DNA of 64,000 bases, taken from assembly GCA_003415625.1 (NCBI GenBank), contig PYIU01000004.1:3162001-3226000 (forward strand), in the 5' to 3' direction. Each line of letters starts with the position of its first letter. The first letter of the stretch is position 1. Origin of the DNA: Aquanectria penicillioides (lineage: Eukaryota; Ascomycota; Sordariomycetes; Hypocreales; Nectriaceae). The notes below the pieces were generated by a model that saw only the letters and a list, made by a program, of their open reading frames with translations, did no database searches and was not told the origin of the DNA. Of this stretch, positions 21,439 to 33,194 are shown piece by piece. Both the position numbers and the translations under genes were made by a program.

Positions 21439-24400
21439 ATGGATGTTAGTCGATTGCAAGCAGCCCTTGCAGGAGTCACGAACGAATTCTCTTTGGCTGC
21501 CGCGCAGATCAACTTCGACTTTACGCTTATCAAGTGCGAAGCTCCAAAGGAATTCCAGCAGCTTGGAATAGCTTTGTCTGAGAGACGGAAGAAGAATGCC
21601 GAATGCGGATCGGCTCACATCACTGCACGAAGGCTTGGAGCTCTGTTTGATGGTGTGTGCCCTGATACCCCAAAGCTTCTCAAGGCATACGGGACTAGGG
21701 TCTCCGAGATTGCAAATGAGGCACACGCAAGCCAGGAGCCGGAGACGGGAATCTTTGCAGCCCACAGCGGCTTTGACGGGACATCTATCTGGGCAGCGGC
21801 AACATCCTCACGTACCGCATTGCACGTCCAGCTCCTGGCTTGTATGCTGGCGAGGGTCTGGTCGGGGTCTGAGGCCACCTCAGTCTGGCTTGAACTCGTG
21901 AAAGAGAGAAGAAAAGAAGTCGAGACCAGATGGGGAAACGAAGAGCCGTTGCCATTTTCGACCCTGACTGCTGCAGCACAGGCAGAAATCACACAATCGA
22001 GTTTGGCAGAATGGGATGCTAGTGCCCGGGCATGGTTGCGAACTGCAGATCGTGTCAAGAAAAAGGACCAGAACCAACTCATGCTCATTGTAGCCAACCT
22101 TAACATACCAATCAGCAATGACATGACTGTGTATCACAGTGTGATTTCCGCATGGAAGCTGGCTCTTACCTCGATAGAAGACCTTCTCGGGGGAGTACCT
22201 CAAGCGATGAACAGCGGCCCGACGCTTCTGGCTTTTAGTGCTTGGCACATCTACCCAGACCTCCTTGTTTTTGGACAGGCAGAGGCTAGCCACAAGTTTG
22301 GAGATCCTCTCATTGGTCCTGGAGGCGTTCTCACTGTAGGCCTCCCTCGTCCAGGAGAAGGGGAGCCCCAAGGGGTTTTCTGGTCACTCTCGCTCTCTCA
22401 CCTCAAGTTCTATGGGCCTCCAGTGATGGCTCAAACGAGTTTCAACCTGGAAACAACAAAGATAACGTTCGACGAGTTTTGTCAGGCTATTCTTGGTACC
22501 TTTTTCGGACATTTCAAGATCTCAAAAGACCTCTTCCCGCATGCGGCCTGTGCCCTCGTCTTTGTGAGAAATGCGCTCTGCGGAGCGGCAAAGAAGGACT
22601 ATGACGATGAATATGTAGCCATTTGTCGCAGATTTCTTCATGATCGGCATCATTGGCTAAAGATTCTGGCAAGAGCAGCTGAATCATATCTTGACGAAGA
22701 AAACTTCTCAAAGGGGATGATACACAGGCTTCTTAGCTTAGGTGCCAAGCGGAGCTCAGAGTTCATCCAACGCGGAACCGACTTTATTGAGGACGACACC
22801 AACGCCGCTCACAAAAAACATACCATGGAGGATGATAACGAAGAAGAGACTGGAAGAAGCGATAATGACGAAGACGACGACTACATCCTTGGCTTCTTAA
22901 ACCTACGAATGCTATTAAGATGTCTGAAAGGATCCAAGGAAAGGATATCACTCCTTCGACGAATAGCATCTTCGCAATCCCGCAGCAATTCGAGCACCAT
23001 GTTAATCAGGTACTTTGAAAACTCCCAGTGCGGGGTGACGACAGCCTTTGCAAAAGCCTTCCCCCCTTCCGAGAAGAACGGGATCACAGCAAGTGCGCAT
23101 GTCCATTGGATCCCAGAGGGCTTTTCGGATGCCAATTTGACTGGAAATGAACACGTCTACCGCATCACCCCAAAGCAGGCAGAGGCAATGTCATCCAGCA
23201 GAGAAGTATTTAATTCATTTGATTCAGGCGTCGCTTATCCAACAGACTCCGAGATGTTCGCTTGTACATCTGGCGATCCAACGCTCGCTGGATTATTCCA
23301 ACCCACCACGCAGGCCTCCAAGAGTCCAAGATCTCTCGCGATTCAGGATGTCCTATGGTGCATCAACGAAGGCATGGTTTCTGAACAAGATTTAATCAAA
23401 TCTATCACAAAGTACCTGTATCCGCTCAAATATTCCACCGCAGAGATGGAGACGCTGATGACGGTCGAGGCCGCGGCTGAGATCTACGCAACACTTCCAG
23501 ATGCAATGGTTTCCGTGAAGGTCATGGACGAGCCGATATCAAAACCTAGCTGGGCTAGCATGGGGCGGTTATTGAAGCAAGAAACGCGACTGAGGCAGCA
23601 AAAGGAGGAGCTTGGATTGCAGCTTGAGAAGCTCGAATGTCAAACGAACAAAGAGGAACAGAGCGAAATGAGACAAAAGAAACTTGAGCGCATCAAGAAA
23701 CTACAGCATCAGCAAAAGCGCATAGAGAACAAATTACGCTACATTGTCCCCGTTCTCTCGGGCAGAAGTGAATGGGGCAAAGCATCTCTCATGCTTATCG
23801 AGGCGTTATCTTGCGTCGCTTACATGGAATCTGCTCTCGATATCAACCCGAACCGGTTCGGCCCAGTATTCGCATTGGCCTTTGAAGATTCGATTTATGT
23901 CTCCATGAGAGTACGTGTGACCTGCTCCGAATAATACTAGAGTGGTTTCCTCCAATGCTAACCCGAGCCGCCTTGAAACCGTAGCTTACTTGTGACCCTT
24001 GGGAGGAACCTGCTCCATACGAGCTCAAGAGAGTAAATGGGAATGTCGCAAAGCCAGGAATGACGTTGCTCACTTCTCCATCTCACCCGACAACTCGGAA
24101 CCGGAATTTGGGGGCTTGGGCGGTAACACCCACGGACTTGTTCAACGGCGTCGCCGAGGACCACTTTGCTCGAACTTCGCTGCACCTTTCCTTCACCGAC
24201 TACTACGTTCCGTTGATTGGCGCCAACAGCGAGCACTGGCAGCACCACGACGTCTTCTTGAGGGAGTCGGTCGTGTCCGTCTACGACTCCGGGGAATGGG
24301 TTGGCGACTTGGATATCCTAAAGGCCCTCGATTCCGGACGCCTCTGGCGCATGCAACCCAACTTGTGCACTCAGGCGCACCAAGACCACGAGTCTGAAGT

Positions 24401-24656
24401 GCTCGAGTCCGCCCAGTCATGGGACGACATCCTCGATCCGCCAAAGGCATCCTTCGTTGTCCGCGCACACGGCAACTGGGTGTCCCGCCTGGCCTCCGCG
24501 GTTCTCCTTTACCAAACCACGCCGGACGACTTTGACATAATCATTTCCCCAAGCGACATGTGCTGGCTGTGCCAGAGGGCAGAGCCCTTTACCAACCCGA
24601 ATCGAGATACAACCGAAGCGAAGGAGGGACTTATTGCCCAAGCCATGATTTGGTGA
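21439..24656 (+). CDS. 1047-residue uncharacterised fungal protein
   Basis: Exons 21439-23910 and 23985-24656. The 74-bp intron has GTACGT, branch GCTAAC and GTAG, and is in phase 0, giving 1047 residues. I recall similar proteins as a multi-copy, fungal-restricted family of unknown function, but cannot name it. The N-terminal 200 residues are helical with a conserved-looking SIWAAATSSRTALHVQLLAC block. A central part (GVFWSLSLSHLKFYGPPVM) is followed by an acidic low-complexity stretch (about residues 456-485, DDNEEETGRSDNDEDDD). Residues about 700-775 form a highly charged coiled coil (KQETRLRQQKEELGLQLEKL onward). The C-terminal domain, partly in exon 2, contains TSLHLSFTDYYVPL, FLRESVVSVYDSGEWVGDLD and a terminal CWLC pair. 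No signal peptide or membrane segment is evident. It sits isolated between gene-poor blocks. The intact frame over 1000 codons argues that it is functional. Confidence 0.85.
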
Positions 24657-25473
24657 CTGAGTCTACCTGTCTGTGTAGCCGAGAGAGTTGGGCCCGCGTT
24701 GAGTCGAAATATAGTATTCTTCAACGTTGAGCAAAGAATTCAAGCCCAAGTAAATAACCTCAAGAAACTTGCCTTATCGTATAATCTTTGATTGGTGAAG
24801 CAGGTTAAGAGATTGTTTAGTGGCCGTAGACATTGTGCTCTGAGTGTTGGCCATCCGAGACAGGGAAACTTACACGTACATATAAATATAATATATATAT
24901 ATATGTGTGTTTGTATGTATGTATGTATGTGTGTATGTATTTTCCATGTAAAACAATCACGCTCGTCGCTTGGAAATCTTCTAAAGTATATTGTAATTAC
25001 ATTGACTTCAACCATCTTCAATTGTCTATGTACCGGGCAATCATCATGGGTCGTTCATGCATGCAACTCCCTTCTCCCTTGCACCTGGAACTTAGAAGGC
25101 AAACTCCAAAGGCTCGCGTAAGTCTGTCTACCGTGCCCAACTAATTTAACCCCTTCTCGCCAAGATCATCCAACAAAAAAACAAAAAAAAAAAAAATCCC
25201 TTCGCCGCCGCTTGCTCCCAACCCCACTTCGACATGATTTTTTTGCCACAGCCTCTCAATATGGAATTCGTCCCAAAGACGGCGTGTGCACGTCGGTCAG
25301 GCGTTCCTCGCTCGCGGGTCTCTCTTCGCATCCAGGACGCATCTCGAGGGAGGCGTCCCCAGCTCTGTCGTCTCGTCTGCGCTAGTGTCTTTTCCGAGGT
25401 ATCATGTGGGTTCTCAAAAGAAACCCGAAATATATCGTCCACTTGCTTTCTCCATCTTTCCACGGCCTGTCGT
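24657..25473. other. AT-rich intergenic region
   Basis: Lies between the stop of the 1047-residue protein gene and the stop of the Hsp70-like gene. AT-rich, with a TA/TG/TATG microsatellite (24885-24946) and an A-rich run near 25172-25197. No coding sequence is recognised. Confidence 0.45.
24885..24946. repeat. Compound (AT)n / (GTAT)n microsatellite
   Basis: Alternating AT followed by TGTG and repeated GTAT/TATG units; no gene overlaps it. Confidence 0.8.
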
Positions 25474-28040
25474 CTATCGGAAGCGGGCTCGGCAGCGACC
25501 CATGACCTCGCCTTGACAGACGAGCTCGGCGCTGAATTCGGAACCATCAAGGGTCAGGTAAATATCAAAGTAGACACGGTAGAAGGTGCCCTGAGGGGTA
25601 TCCATGCGTTCAAAGTCCTTCTCCAAGTTCTTACGAGACAAATCTGAGGTTAGGGTGACGACCTCCTTGATGCCTGTTGGGTAACGTTAGTATCTAGCGG
25701 AAGTAGAAGCCAGATGCGTGGGTCAAAACTTACGGGGATCCTTAGTATACTCGGGGCAAACATCGTCGTCGCAGGCGTACAGAACATCTTCGTACATGAG
25801 GGTGGCGCCGGGGGCGACCTGTCGGAAGAAGGAAACCTTGACAGGCTCGCCGCTCTTGACCTTCTGGCCCTTCTGGACGAAAATCTGGCGGGTAAACTTG
25901 CATCGGTCCTTGCCATCCAGAGAGGGCACACGGTAAGCCTCGGGGTGGTAACCCTCCTTGAAGGGCTGGAGGGTGGCCATGAGGTAGTGACGACGAGCAA
26001 CACGGTGGGTGATGACTCGCTCGGTGATGCCGGCAGTGACGGCGCCCTTGACGATGGCGGCCACGGAGTCCATGGGTCGGACGACCTTGGACTGGAACTG
26101 GGGAGGAACGTGGAGCTTGATCTGCTGGAAGAGGTACTCGGAGGCTCCGAAACCACCGACGACCAGAATGTTCTGCAGGGTACGGTTCTGGGCCTGGATG
26201 GCAATGATCTGGTTGCGCACAAGCTCCAGAATTCGGTTCACGACGGGCTCGAAGCACTGGAGAATCTCCTCGTTGGTGAAGGTCATGTAACCCTCCTCAA
26301 TACCGGCCTCGGGGAACTCAGCTTCGATACCAACATCGACGGCCCACTTCTGGCCATTGTTTCGGAAATCGGCCTTGATTCGGTTCTCGAAGTCCATGAT
26401 ACACTTGGCGTAAACACGGCCAGCAGTCTTGGAGCCATCAGGGAGCTTCATCTTGCGGATCTTGGTGCGCAGGATGTTGCTGAAGTTACGGTTCAGGGCG
26501 GTGGAACCGCAAGAGTCACCAGAACCAGCGGTACACTCGGCCACGGTGAAGGGGTTCTCCTCCTCGACCTCGTAGGCGATCAAATCGACGGTACCACCAC
26601 CACAATCGACGATGAGGACGGCGTCATGGACCTTGAGGTTCAGCAGACCAGTCTTTGAGCAGAAGAGGGCAGCAGCCTCGGGCTCGGAAACTAGGGTGAG
26701 GCGGTTGTCGTTCTCGTCTCGGAGGAAACCAGCCTGGATGGCGGCGGATCGGGTGGCGGCCTTGCCGGCATCGTTCCAAATGGCAGGAACGGTAAGGTAG
26801 TATCGGATGTTGCGCTCCTCTCGGTTGAACACCTCACCCAGGGTCTTCTGGAGGGCGGTTCGCATGGCCTGGCGGAGCTTGAAGAGGTAGTCGGCGGCAA
26901 CGTCGATCTCAGACTTGCCTGGGGGCAGGGGAGGGAGGTTGATGGGGTCGATGTAAGTGTTGCCGCTGAGCATGAGCTGCAGCTTGAACCACTCGACCTT
27001 TTGCACGCCAGGCTTGGGGTAGCCGGTGGGTGCGAGGGCCTCGGCGATATCTGGGCCCCATCCTACTACCTTCTGGTACTGATCGTAGTAGAGAACGGTG
27101 GGAATCTGATTTGCAGTCCAGTTTAGCTTCCGGTTACAGCACAGCACAGCACAACACAACACAGGACAATGTGAAAGTGAGTCCCCGCGTTTCATTCACC
27201 AACCTTTTGCTTTGTCAAGTTACCAGCGCCTGGCCACTCGGTGATGATATCCTCCTTGGCCTCGTTGTTGGTTGCGAAAGCGAAAGCGACACCGGAGAAG
27301 GTGGTACCCTATTGGATGTCTCCATTAGCGACTGATTCATGCAGTCTACCTCCTCGCCCCGCGCTCGGAGGGACGGGAGAGAGAGAGAGAGAGAGAGAGA
27401 AAGGTGGTTCTGGCGAGAGACGTACAAAATCGATACCGACAATCAGCTGAGCCTTGCTCCTGCTGGCACCCTCAACCTCGGCGGCGGGGTTGCCAACCGG
27501 GCGGTAAGGCTGGTTGATAGGAGGGCCCTGAGGCGGGGGACCTCCGGCAGGAGGATAGCCTTGAACGGGAGGAGGCTGCTGTTGGAAGCCCGGGGGACCG
27601 CCCATCGGAGGAGGTCCCTGGCCCATGGGAGCCATACCGGGCGGGTAGCCGACGGGAGCGCCGGTGTTGATCGGGGGCGGGCCTCCAACCATCTGGCTAG
27701 GCGGGGTGCGGTTCTGGTTGACGAGGGGAGAAGTGCGGCCGAGAGGAGGCTGGCCGAGAGGTGGCTGGCCGGGAGGATAGTTTGCGGTGTAGCTAGGAGG
27801 GCGGTTACCAGCACCCGGGTGATTCATTGGGAGGCTGGCTGTGGACGAAGAGGCACCGAGGGAAGGTGCAGGAGTGTGTTGAGGATGAGGAGGGTGTTGG
27901 AGTTGCAGTGGAGGTAGCTGAGGTATTTGGCCGGGAGGAGGGGTCGGGCTCGGGGTCAGACCCTCGGGGGTCTGGATGCTTGCGGCGGATTTGCGTTTTC
28001 CGAAGCCAAAGCTCTTGAAGCGGGAGTTCATAGAACTCAT
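25474..28040 (-). CDS. Hsp70-family ATPase, HSPA12-like, with a proline-rich N-terminal extension
   Basis: Exons (minus): 28040-27426, 27308-27204, 27105-25734, 25673-25474; 2292 bp, 763 residues. All introns are GT-AG and phases close. Residues 1-190 are disordered and Pro/Gly/Gln-rich, starting with a basic SRFKSFGFGKRK patch. The actin-fold ATPase follows: phosphate-1 loop IVGIDFGTTFSGVAF (split exactly at DF|GTT by an intron), phosphate-2 loop LIVDCGGGTVDLIAYEV and adenosine motif NILVVGGFGASEYLFQQI. The canonical Hsp70 substrate domain and EEVD-type tail are missing. Instead the C-terminus is a short beta-type segment (KVKSGEPVKVSFFRQVAPG to ELVCQGEVMGRCRARFR). This matches HSPA12/fungal Hsp70-like proteins rather than a folding chaperone; its substrate is unknown. 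The next ATG, at 28031, would remove only three residues. Intron 1 contains a GA microsatellite. Confidence 0.9.
27377..27402. repeat. (GA)n microsatellite in the first intron of the Hsp70-like gene
   Basis: About 12 perfect GA units within intron 27309-27425. On the transcribed strand this reads as (TC)n, a polypyrimidine tract near the donor side rather than the acceptor side. Confidence 0.85.
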
Positions 28041-31000
28041 AAGGAAAGAGGAAAGACGGGGGGAGGACGACGGAGAAAAGGGTAGGACAGGTTGGAGAGG
28101 CACAGGGAGCGCCCAAGGACGGGGCAGGACGGGCAAGGACGGTCAGGACTGGGGGGCGGATGGGATTGGCCTGAGTGGGATGGGGAGGGGAGGGGGAGGG
28201 GGAGAGAGAAGGCTCGGGTTCGGGTCAGAAATTAGCACCAGACGCACGCACGGGGGGTGTGTGATTCGGGGACCTAAGGGGAGTGGGGAGGGGAGGATGA
28301 CAAGCTGAGGAGCGAGAGGCAGAGAGGCAGAGTGAAAGCCTCTTTGAGCCTGAAGTGAGCGACGACTGTGCTCTCTCTGAAGGACAGACAGGACAGGACG
28401 CAGCACTAGCAGCAACAGCAGCAAGGACTGAGAGCCAGAGAGGGAGAGACCAGGCGAGGGGAGGGGAGGGAGGGGAGGGGGAGGGGTGTGGGAGAGTGTG
28501 GGCTGGGTTGGTTTTGGGCCTGGACTCCAGGCCGTCGGCGGGCTCTTGGCGGGGTGCTGTGGGCGTTTGGGCTGGGCCAAGGTTGCCTTGACTTGCGTTG
28601 TTGTTGCGCCTGGCCTGCCGATGAGATTGATGAGGGTTTGGCTTGGGGGAAGAAGGATGGGGTGCTCGCTTCTTGGGTGCGTCTGCTGGCGGCGCCGGCT
28701 CTTCGTACTGTATGGTCTTGTTCCTTATTGCAACCGCTAGCGTCTGTTGCAGAGGGCTTGAGATGGCTCGGGCTCGACTGGCCTCGGTTTTTAGGGTGGC
28801 TTTCGTTGGGAGCTTTGCTGGTTGCCGCTTGATGGCTGCTAGCTGGGCTTTTGGCTGATTGTGGATGCACCTCGGCCTTCAGGTGGGCTGTGATGGGCTG
28901 GGCTTTTGCTTTGGCCTACACGTAGGGAAGCGAGTCGATGGAGGTGGGAGGATCGGTGTGTGTGCGTGTGTGTCGGCGATGCCAGGCAGGAGGAGCTTGC
29001 GGGTGAAACGGGGGGGGACGGGTCGCGATGTGACGAGATGTGATGTGAGGTTAAGTTATGGTGAGGGAGGGATGAGGTTGGAAGTGAAAAGTTGTAGCTG
29101 GCGTGAGAGCATGGGAGTTGGGTAGAAGGTAAATGAGGGACAGAGATTGCGTGTGTAGTCGAATCGTACTATGTAGATCTGCCAAGTGTGAATTGGACTC
29201 TGCCTAGAATTGGGACCAGGGCGAGACAAAACTGGAGCAGTTTGAACCGGAATCTCTGTTTGCTTGTTTCTCTGTCTATCTGGAGTTCGTCTTAGCGATG
29301 GTGCCTCTCGATCGAAGTAGAATGGCAGCCAAGCGAGCGATTTGGGCATGTTTAGGTGATTGATGGTGGACACAGGAATCGAAACGACCAGACTTGGGCA
29401 CCTGGTACAGCACAATGCAGAGCGGTACAGAGCAGCACAGTGGGCCATGGAGACAAAATCGCATTGGGTTCGACTGGTAAGCCGCCGGCCGCGGGGCTGG
29501 CTGCTGCTGTGCTCCGTACCTGCCGACTGATCTTACCCAGGTAGCTAGCTCCGTCTCCGTTCTTGGGCGTTTGCTTTGGGCGTTGGGCTTGGGCTTGGGC
29601 GTTTAGGCTGGGCTGCGGTGGCTGACGAGGGACGAGGGGGGGGGGGGGGGGGTGGCTTGGGACTGGGAACTGGGGACTGGGGTGGTAGGGATGCGGATGC
29701 GGATGCGGATGTGGATGGAGACTGGAACTAGGTGGTGAGGCTGGGCTGTGGTGCAGACAAGAGCGCTGCAGAGAAGAGCACAAGCAGTGTGCACAGCAAC
29801 AGTGCAGTGCAAGTGGGCAACAAAGAGGCGGAGTGGAGACAAAGATGATTATGGGCAAAAAACACAGCTGACGGCGCTAATGTCTTTCTGGCAGTGTAAG
29901 GCTGAGGCAAGGTTGGTGGGTGGTGGGATGGGTCTTGGTAGAATGAACCTGTCAGATGAGGATTGACGAACCTGTGAGTTTTGCGGTGGGAAATTGAAGG
30001 AGTAACCTGGGCCTTGCCCCGGTAATATGAGCCCGTCTTTGCCTGTGATGCGACTTGAAGCTGACGGGTTTAATTGACTCGAGCAGGCTTTTAGGTGTCG
30101 AAATGCGATGCCCTTGACGTGAAGCAAGACGCTCGGATGCAAAGGCGGTACGGTGCGTTGCGGTGCGCGCGGTGCGGTGCGTTGCGGCACAATTGGCACT
30201 GGCGGGCTGCTTGGTTGGCTGGAAGTCGCTGCCGACTGTCTTTGGCGGGGGGTTCAGCTTTTGGAGCCGGCCGCCTGGGGCCCTGGGCTGACAATGGTGG
30301 GTTTTTGTTGTTTTTGGGCTCTTGATTGTGTGTACCGTGTCGTGGCTGTTCCGGGTTTTGGGTAGGCTAGCTGTGGCTCGTAGGGCAGTTAGTTCAACGC
30401 TGCGACCATTGTTTGCCTTCTGGACAGCTTTAGTGTCTCCAGTCTGGCGATCGATCAGGATTCAGGAATGTCGCTGTCCAGCGCTGAGTCGAGCCATCCC
30501 AGAGGTTTGGCTGGACAAAGCCAGCAGCAGTCTGCCTTGGTGCTGTCGCTGGTGGATCATGGACGAAGGGGAGGGGGTGGGTGAGGGTTGAGAGTTGCTG
30601 ATGTGGGGGGGTGTGAGCTTACAGACGAAACGACGTTACCTTGCCTGGAGGGATCGGCTGCCCAGGATAAGGGTGTTGTTGAAGATGTTTACCGATACAC
30701 TGAACAAGAGCGAAGGAAGGCGATGAGGCTAAACTAGGAATCTCGTAGCCTTCCCTTACATCGACGGTGCTGAGACGAGACGATGATGATGATGGCGATG
30801 GTGAATGGTGGTGGTGAAAACATGGTAAGAAATGGGATTTGCGTGATGACGACGATGACATGACGGTGGGGGATTAAATGAGACGGGTGCAACCAGTCCA
30901 GATGGACAAAGAGGACGGAATGCCATGCCATGTGTGATGACGAACTGGGAAAGAACACGGCCACCCAGCGACGGGGAAGTTGACGTCGACGAACGCACCA

Positions 31001-33194
31001 TGCCTCGTTGTTGACGTGGGTCGGTCCATCTACGCATAACAGACAGTATTGACTGACAGCGGCATCTCATCTCATAGTGCTATTCTGCAAGGACCACCTT
31101 GATCCAACCAACCAAGACTAGTCGCTGGATACCTCGTAGTGAGAAAGAAACCACTAATACGGACCACGATCCATCCCCTTTTGAAGAAGAAAAAAAAAAC
31201 ACCTTTCTGCACTAACCCTGGCTCTATTCAATGGCAATGGCATGGCATGTCTATTGTTCTCTTTCGCCGCTAACGGTGATAGGGAGGGAAGGGGCCGAGC
31301 TTGAGCGAGCGCGCGCGTAAGTGCGTGTGTAGCATGTCCAGCGAAGCTTGGATGCGTGGCCGAACGTGAGCAGTAGCCTGTATCCGTCAGGGCCTATGTG
31401 CGAAATAGGACGAACCTGGGTGACAAATGCAGCCTGCTCCAGGGCAGCGTGAGATCCAGGACTCTGTCTAGGACTTTGCACCCCTGCTGTCCTGGATGGT
31501 CTTGTGGGGACCTGGCACTCTGGTTGGCTGGGCTCCCGCCCTTGGATCGGACCTTGCTCGCTTGGTGGACTGACCTGGGATTGATGACTTCACATCACGG
31601 ATTTCCCGTCATTTCACCGACCAAGTGGGAGATGCTGCAGATTACAGAGCACACTACGGGGGCAATCGCATCGCGGAGCATGTGCGTTTTGCTTGCTAGA
31701 AGCTTGTGATTAATCAGCATGACGATTCGCTCTCTGCCTTGACAGATTCCATCGCCATCGCCTACCACCTTTCCAACCCAAGCAGCATGGCCAAGTGAAT
31801 TGAACTCAACTCTTGTTCCGACCTGACCTGGTTGGCCGAGTTAACCCCCCCAAACCGCCGGGCGAGCCCAGACCTTGTTAGGCCAAGAGTCATGCTCATC
31901 CTTTGAAAGTCGCCATTCAGTGCTTTGTCCACACATCATTGCACACACATCGTATTTTTCTCATGCACGGCGCAGCTTGTCGACCATTGAGGCGCCCTGT
32001 TTGTTGATGAATTATTGAAGCCTTTCCCAGCCAACGCTCCTCCAAGATGCGACTGCCACGAGGCATCGCCGCCGAGGGTCCTGACCTGCATCTTACCATT
32101 CCCATCCCGTACTTACCTACGGATAGGTACCTAGTAATCACTGGTTGTTTTCCTCTTAGGTACAATCTTCATCGTCTACACTGTAATATCCGCGTATGGA
32201 GCCATATCCCAACAACCGCGTCAGTGCAAGCATTACTTCACCCACTCGCGTGTCCTCATGGCTCATCTCAAACCAACTCCCATCTGCGCCACTCTCCCCA
32301 AGCGCCTGTGCCTGCGGCGAGGCTTAGCAGTGAAAGAAAACATGGCAGTGCCTCGCCAATGGCTTGGGGATGAGGCGTTGCAAGGGGAGGTGCCCCGGCA
32401 ACAGGGGTGCCGATTCATGGGTTGCTCAGCCGCACCCTAAGCGGGAACCAAGCGGAAGCTTGTCTCTGCCCCAATCCCATCCCATCCTACGGTTTTGTGC
32501 TCCTGACCGATCCCCTCCCTCACCCTCGCCCGGCAGGTGTACGATATTACTCGTATGGATTGGAACCTTCTTCACCTCTCCCGCTGTGGCTAATCATGTG
32601 CATGCTTTTGCATAACTCTCCCTTCATCGGTAGCCTTTCGCTAGAACACTTGCCTTTAGAATCCTCCCAACCTGGCTCATCGGGCAAGGCACATCAGCGT
32701 GTCCATCCCAGTCAGGAGGCCAGTGGTGCTCTAAAAAAAAAGCATCCGCAAGACACGTGTGTGGGGGGGCCAACACCAGAACCCCTCCTCAACCTGGCGT
32801 CAATGCGGGGTCTTTTTCTTTGCTCTCAGTACCTGCCATGCAACTTGAACACACTCAAATCCAGTGCCAAACGCCAGCCTATCGGTAGTTCACCAAGTTA
32901 GAGAGCTCCCAACGTTATCGTGGGAGACTTGACTGCAGTTGGGCCTTTAATCTGTTTCAAATCACCCCAGTCGAGGGCGCAATGGTTTGATCTGGTCGTG
33001 CTGGGCTGGCCTCAAACCATGTGTCTCCTCACATCATTGGTGCTGCTTGTGTATCCGATTGCTTCAATTTCCTCCCAGGAAATGCTGCCTCAGCTGTGTG
33101 CCACACCATCATGGGCCTCCCCTTTTAATTAGACATATCATACACAAACTGGTGGCTCCATCATGTGGCTTCCAAACATCCATTGCCCACTTCT
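28041..33194. other. 5.1-kb gene-poor region, G-rich near the Hsp70-like gene
   Basis: 28.05-30.6 kb is unusually rich in G on the plus strand (many GGGG runs, a 17-G homopolymer, GGATGC and GGTGCG repeats). It is likely the long promoter/leader of the minus-strand Hsp70-like gene. 30.6-33.2 kb is ordinary in composition, with scattered short frames overlapping on both strands. None has recognisable motifs, codon regularity or plausible intron signals, so no gene is called. Confidence 0.45.
29636..29652. repeat. 17-base G homopolymer
   Basis: Uninterrupted G run in intergenic DNA, followed at about 29690-29713 by (GGATGC)n. Confidence 0.9.

Noticed and set aside
25723..27195. Single-exon reading of the Hsp70-like ATPase starting near 27195
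   Set aside because: It would begin inside an intron and lose the essential GTT phosphate loop; the four-exon model restores IDFGTTFSG.
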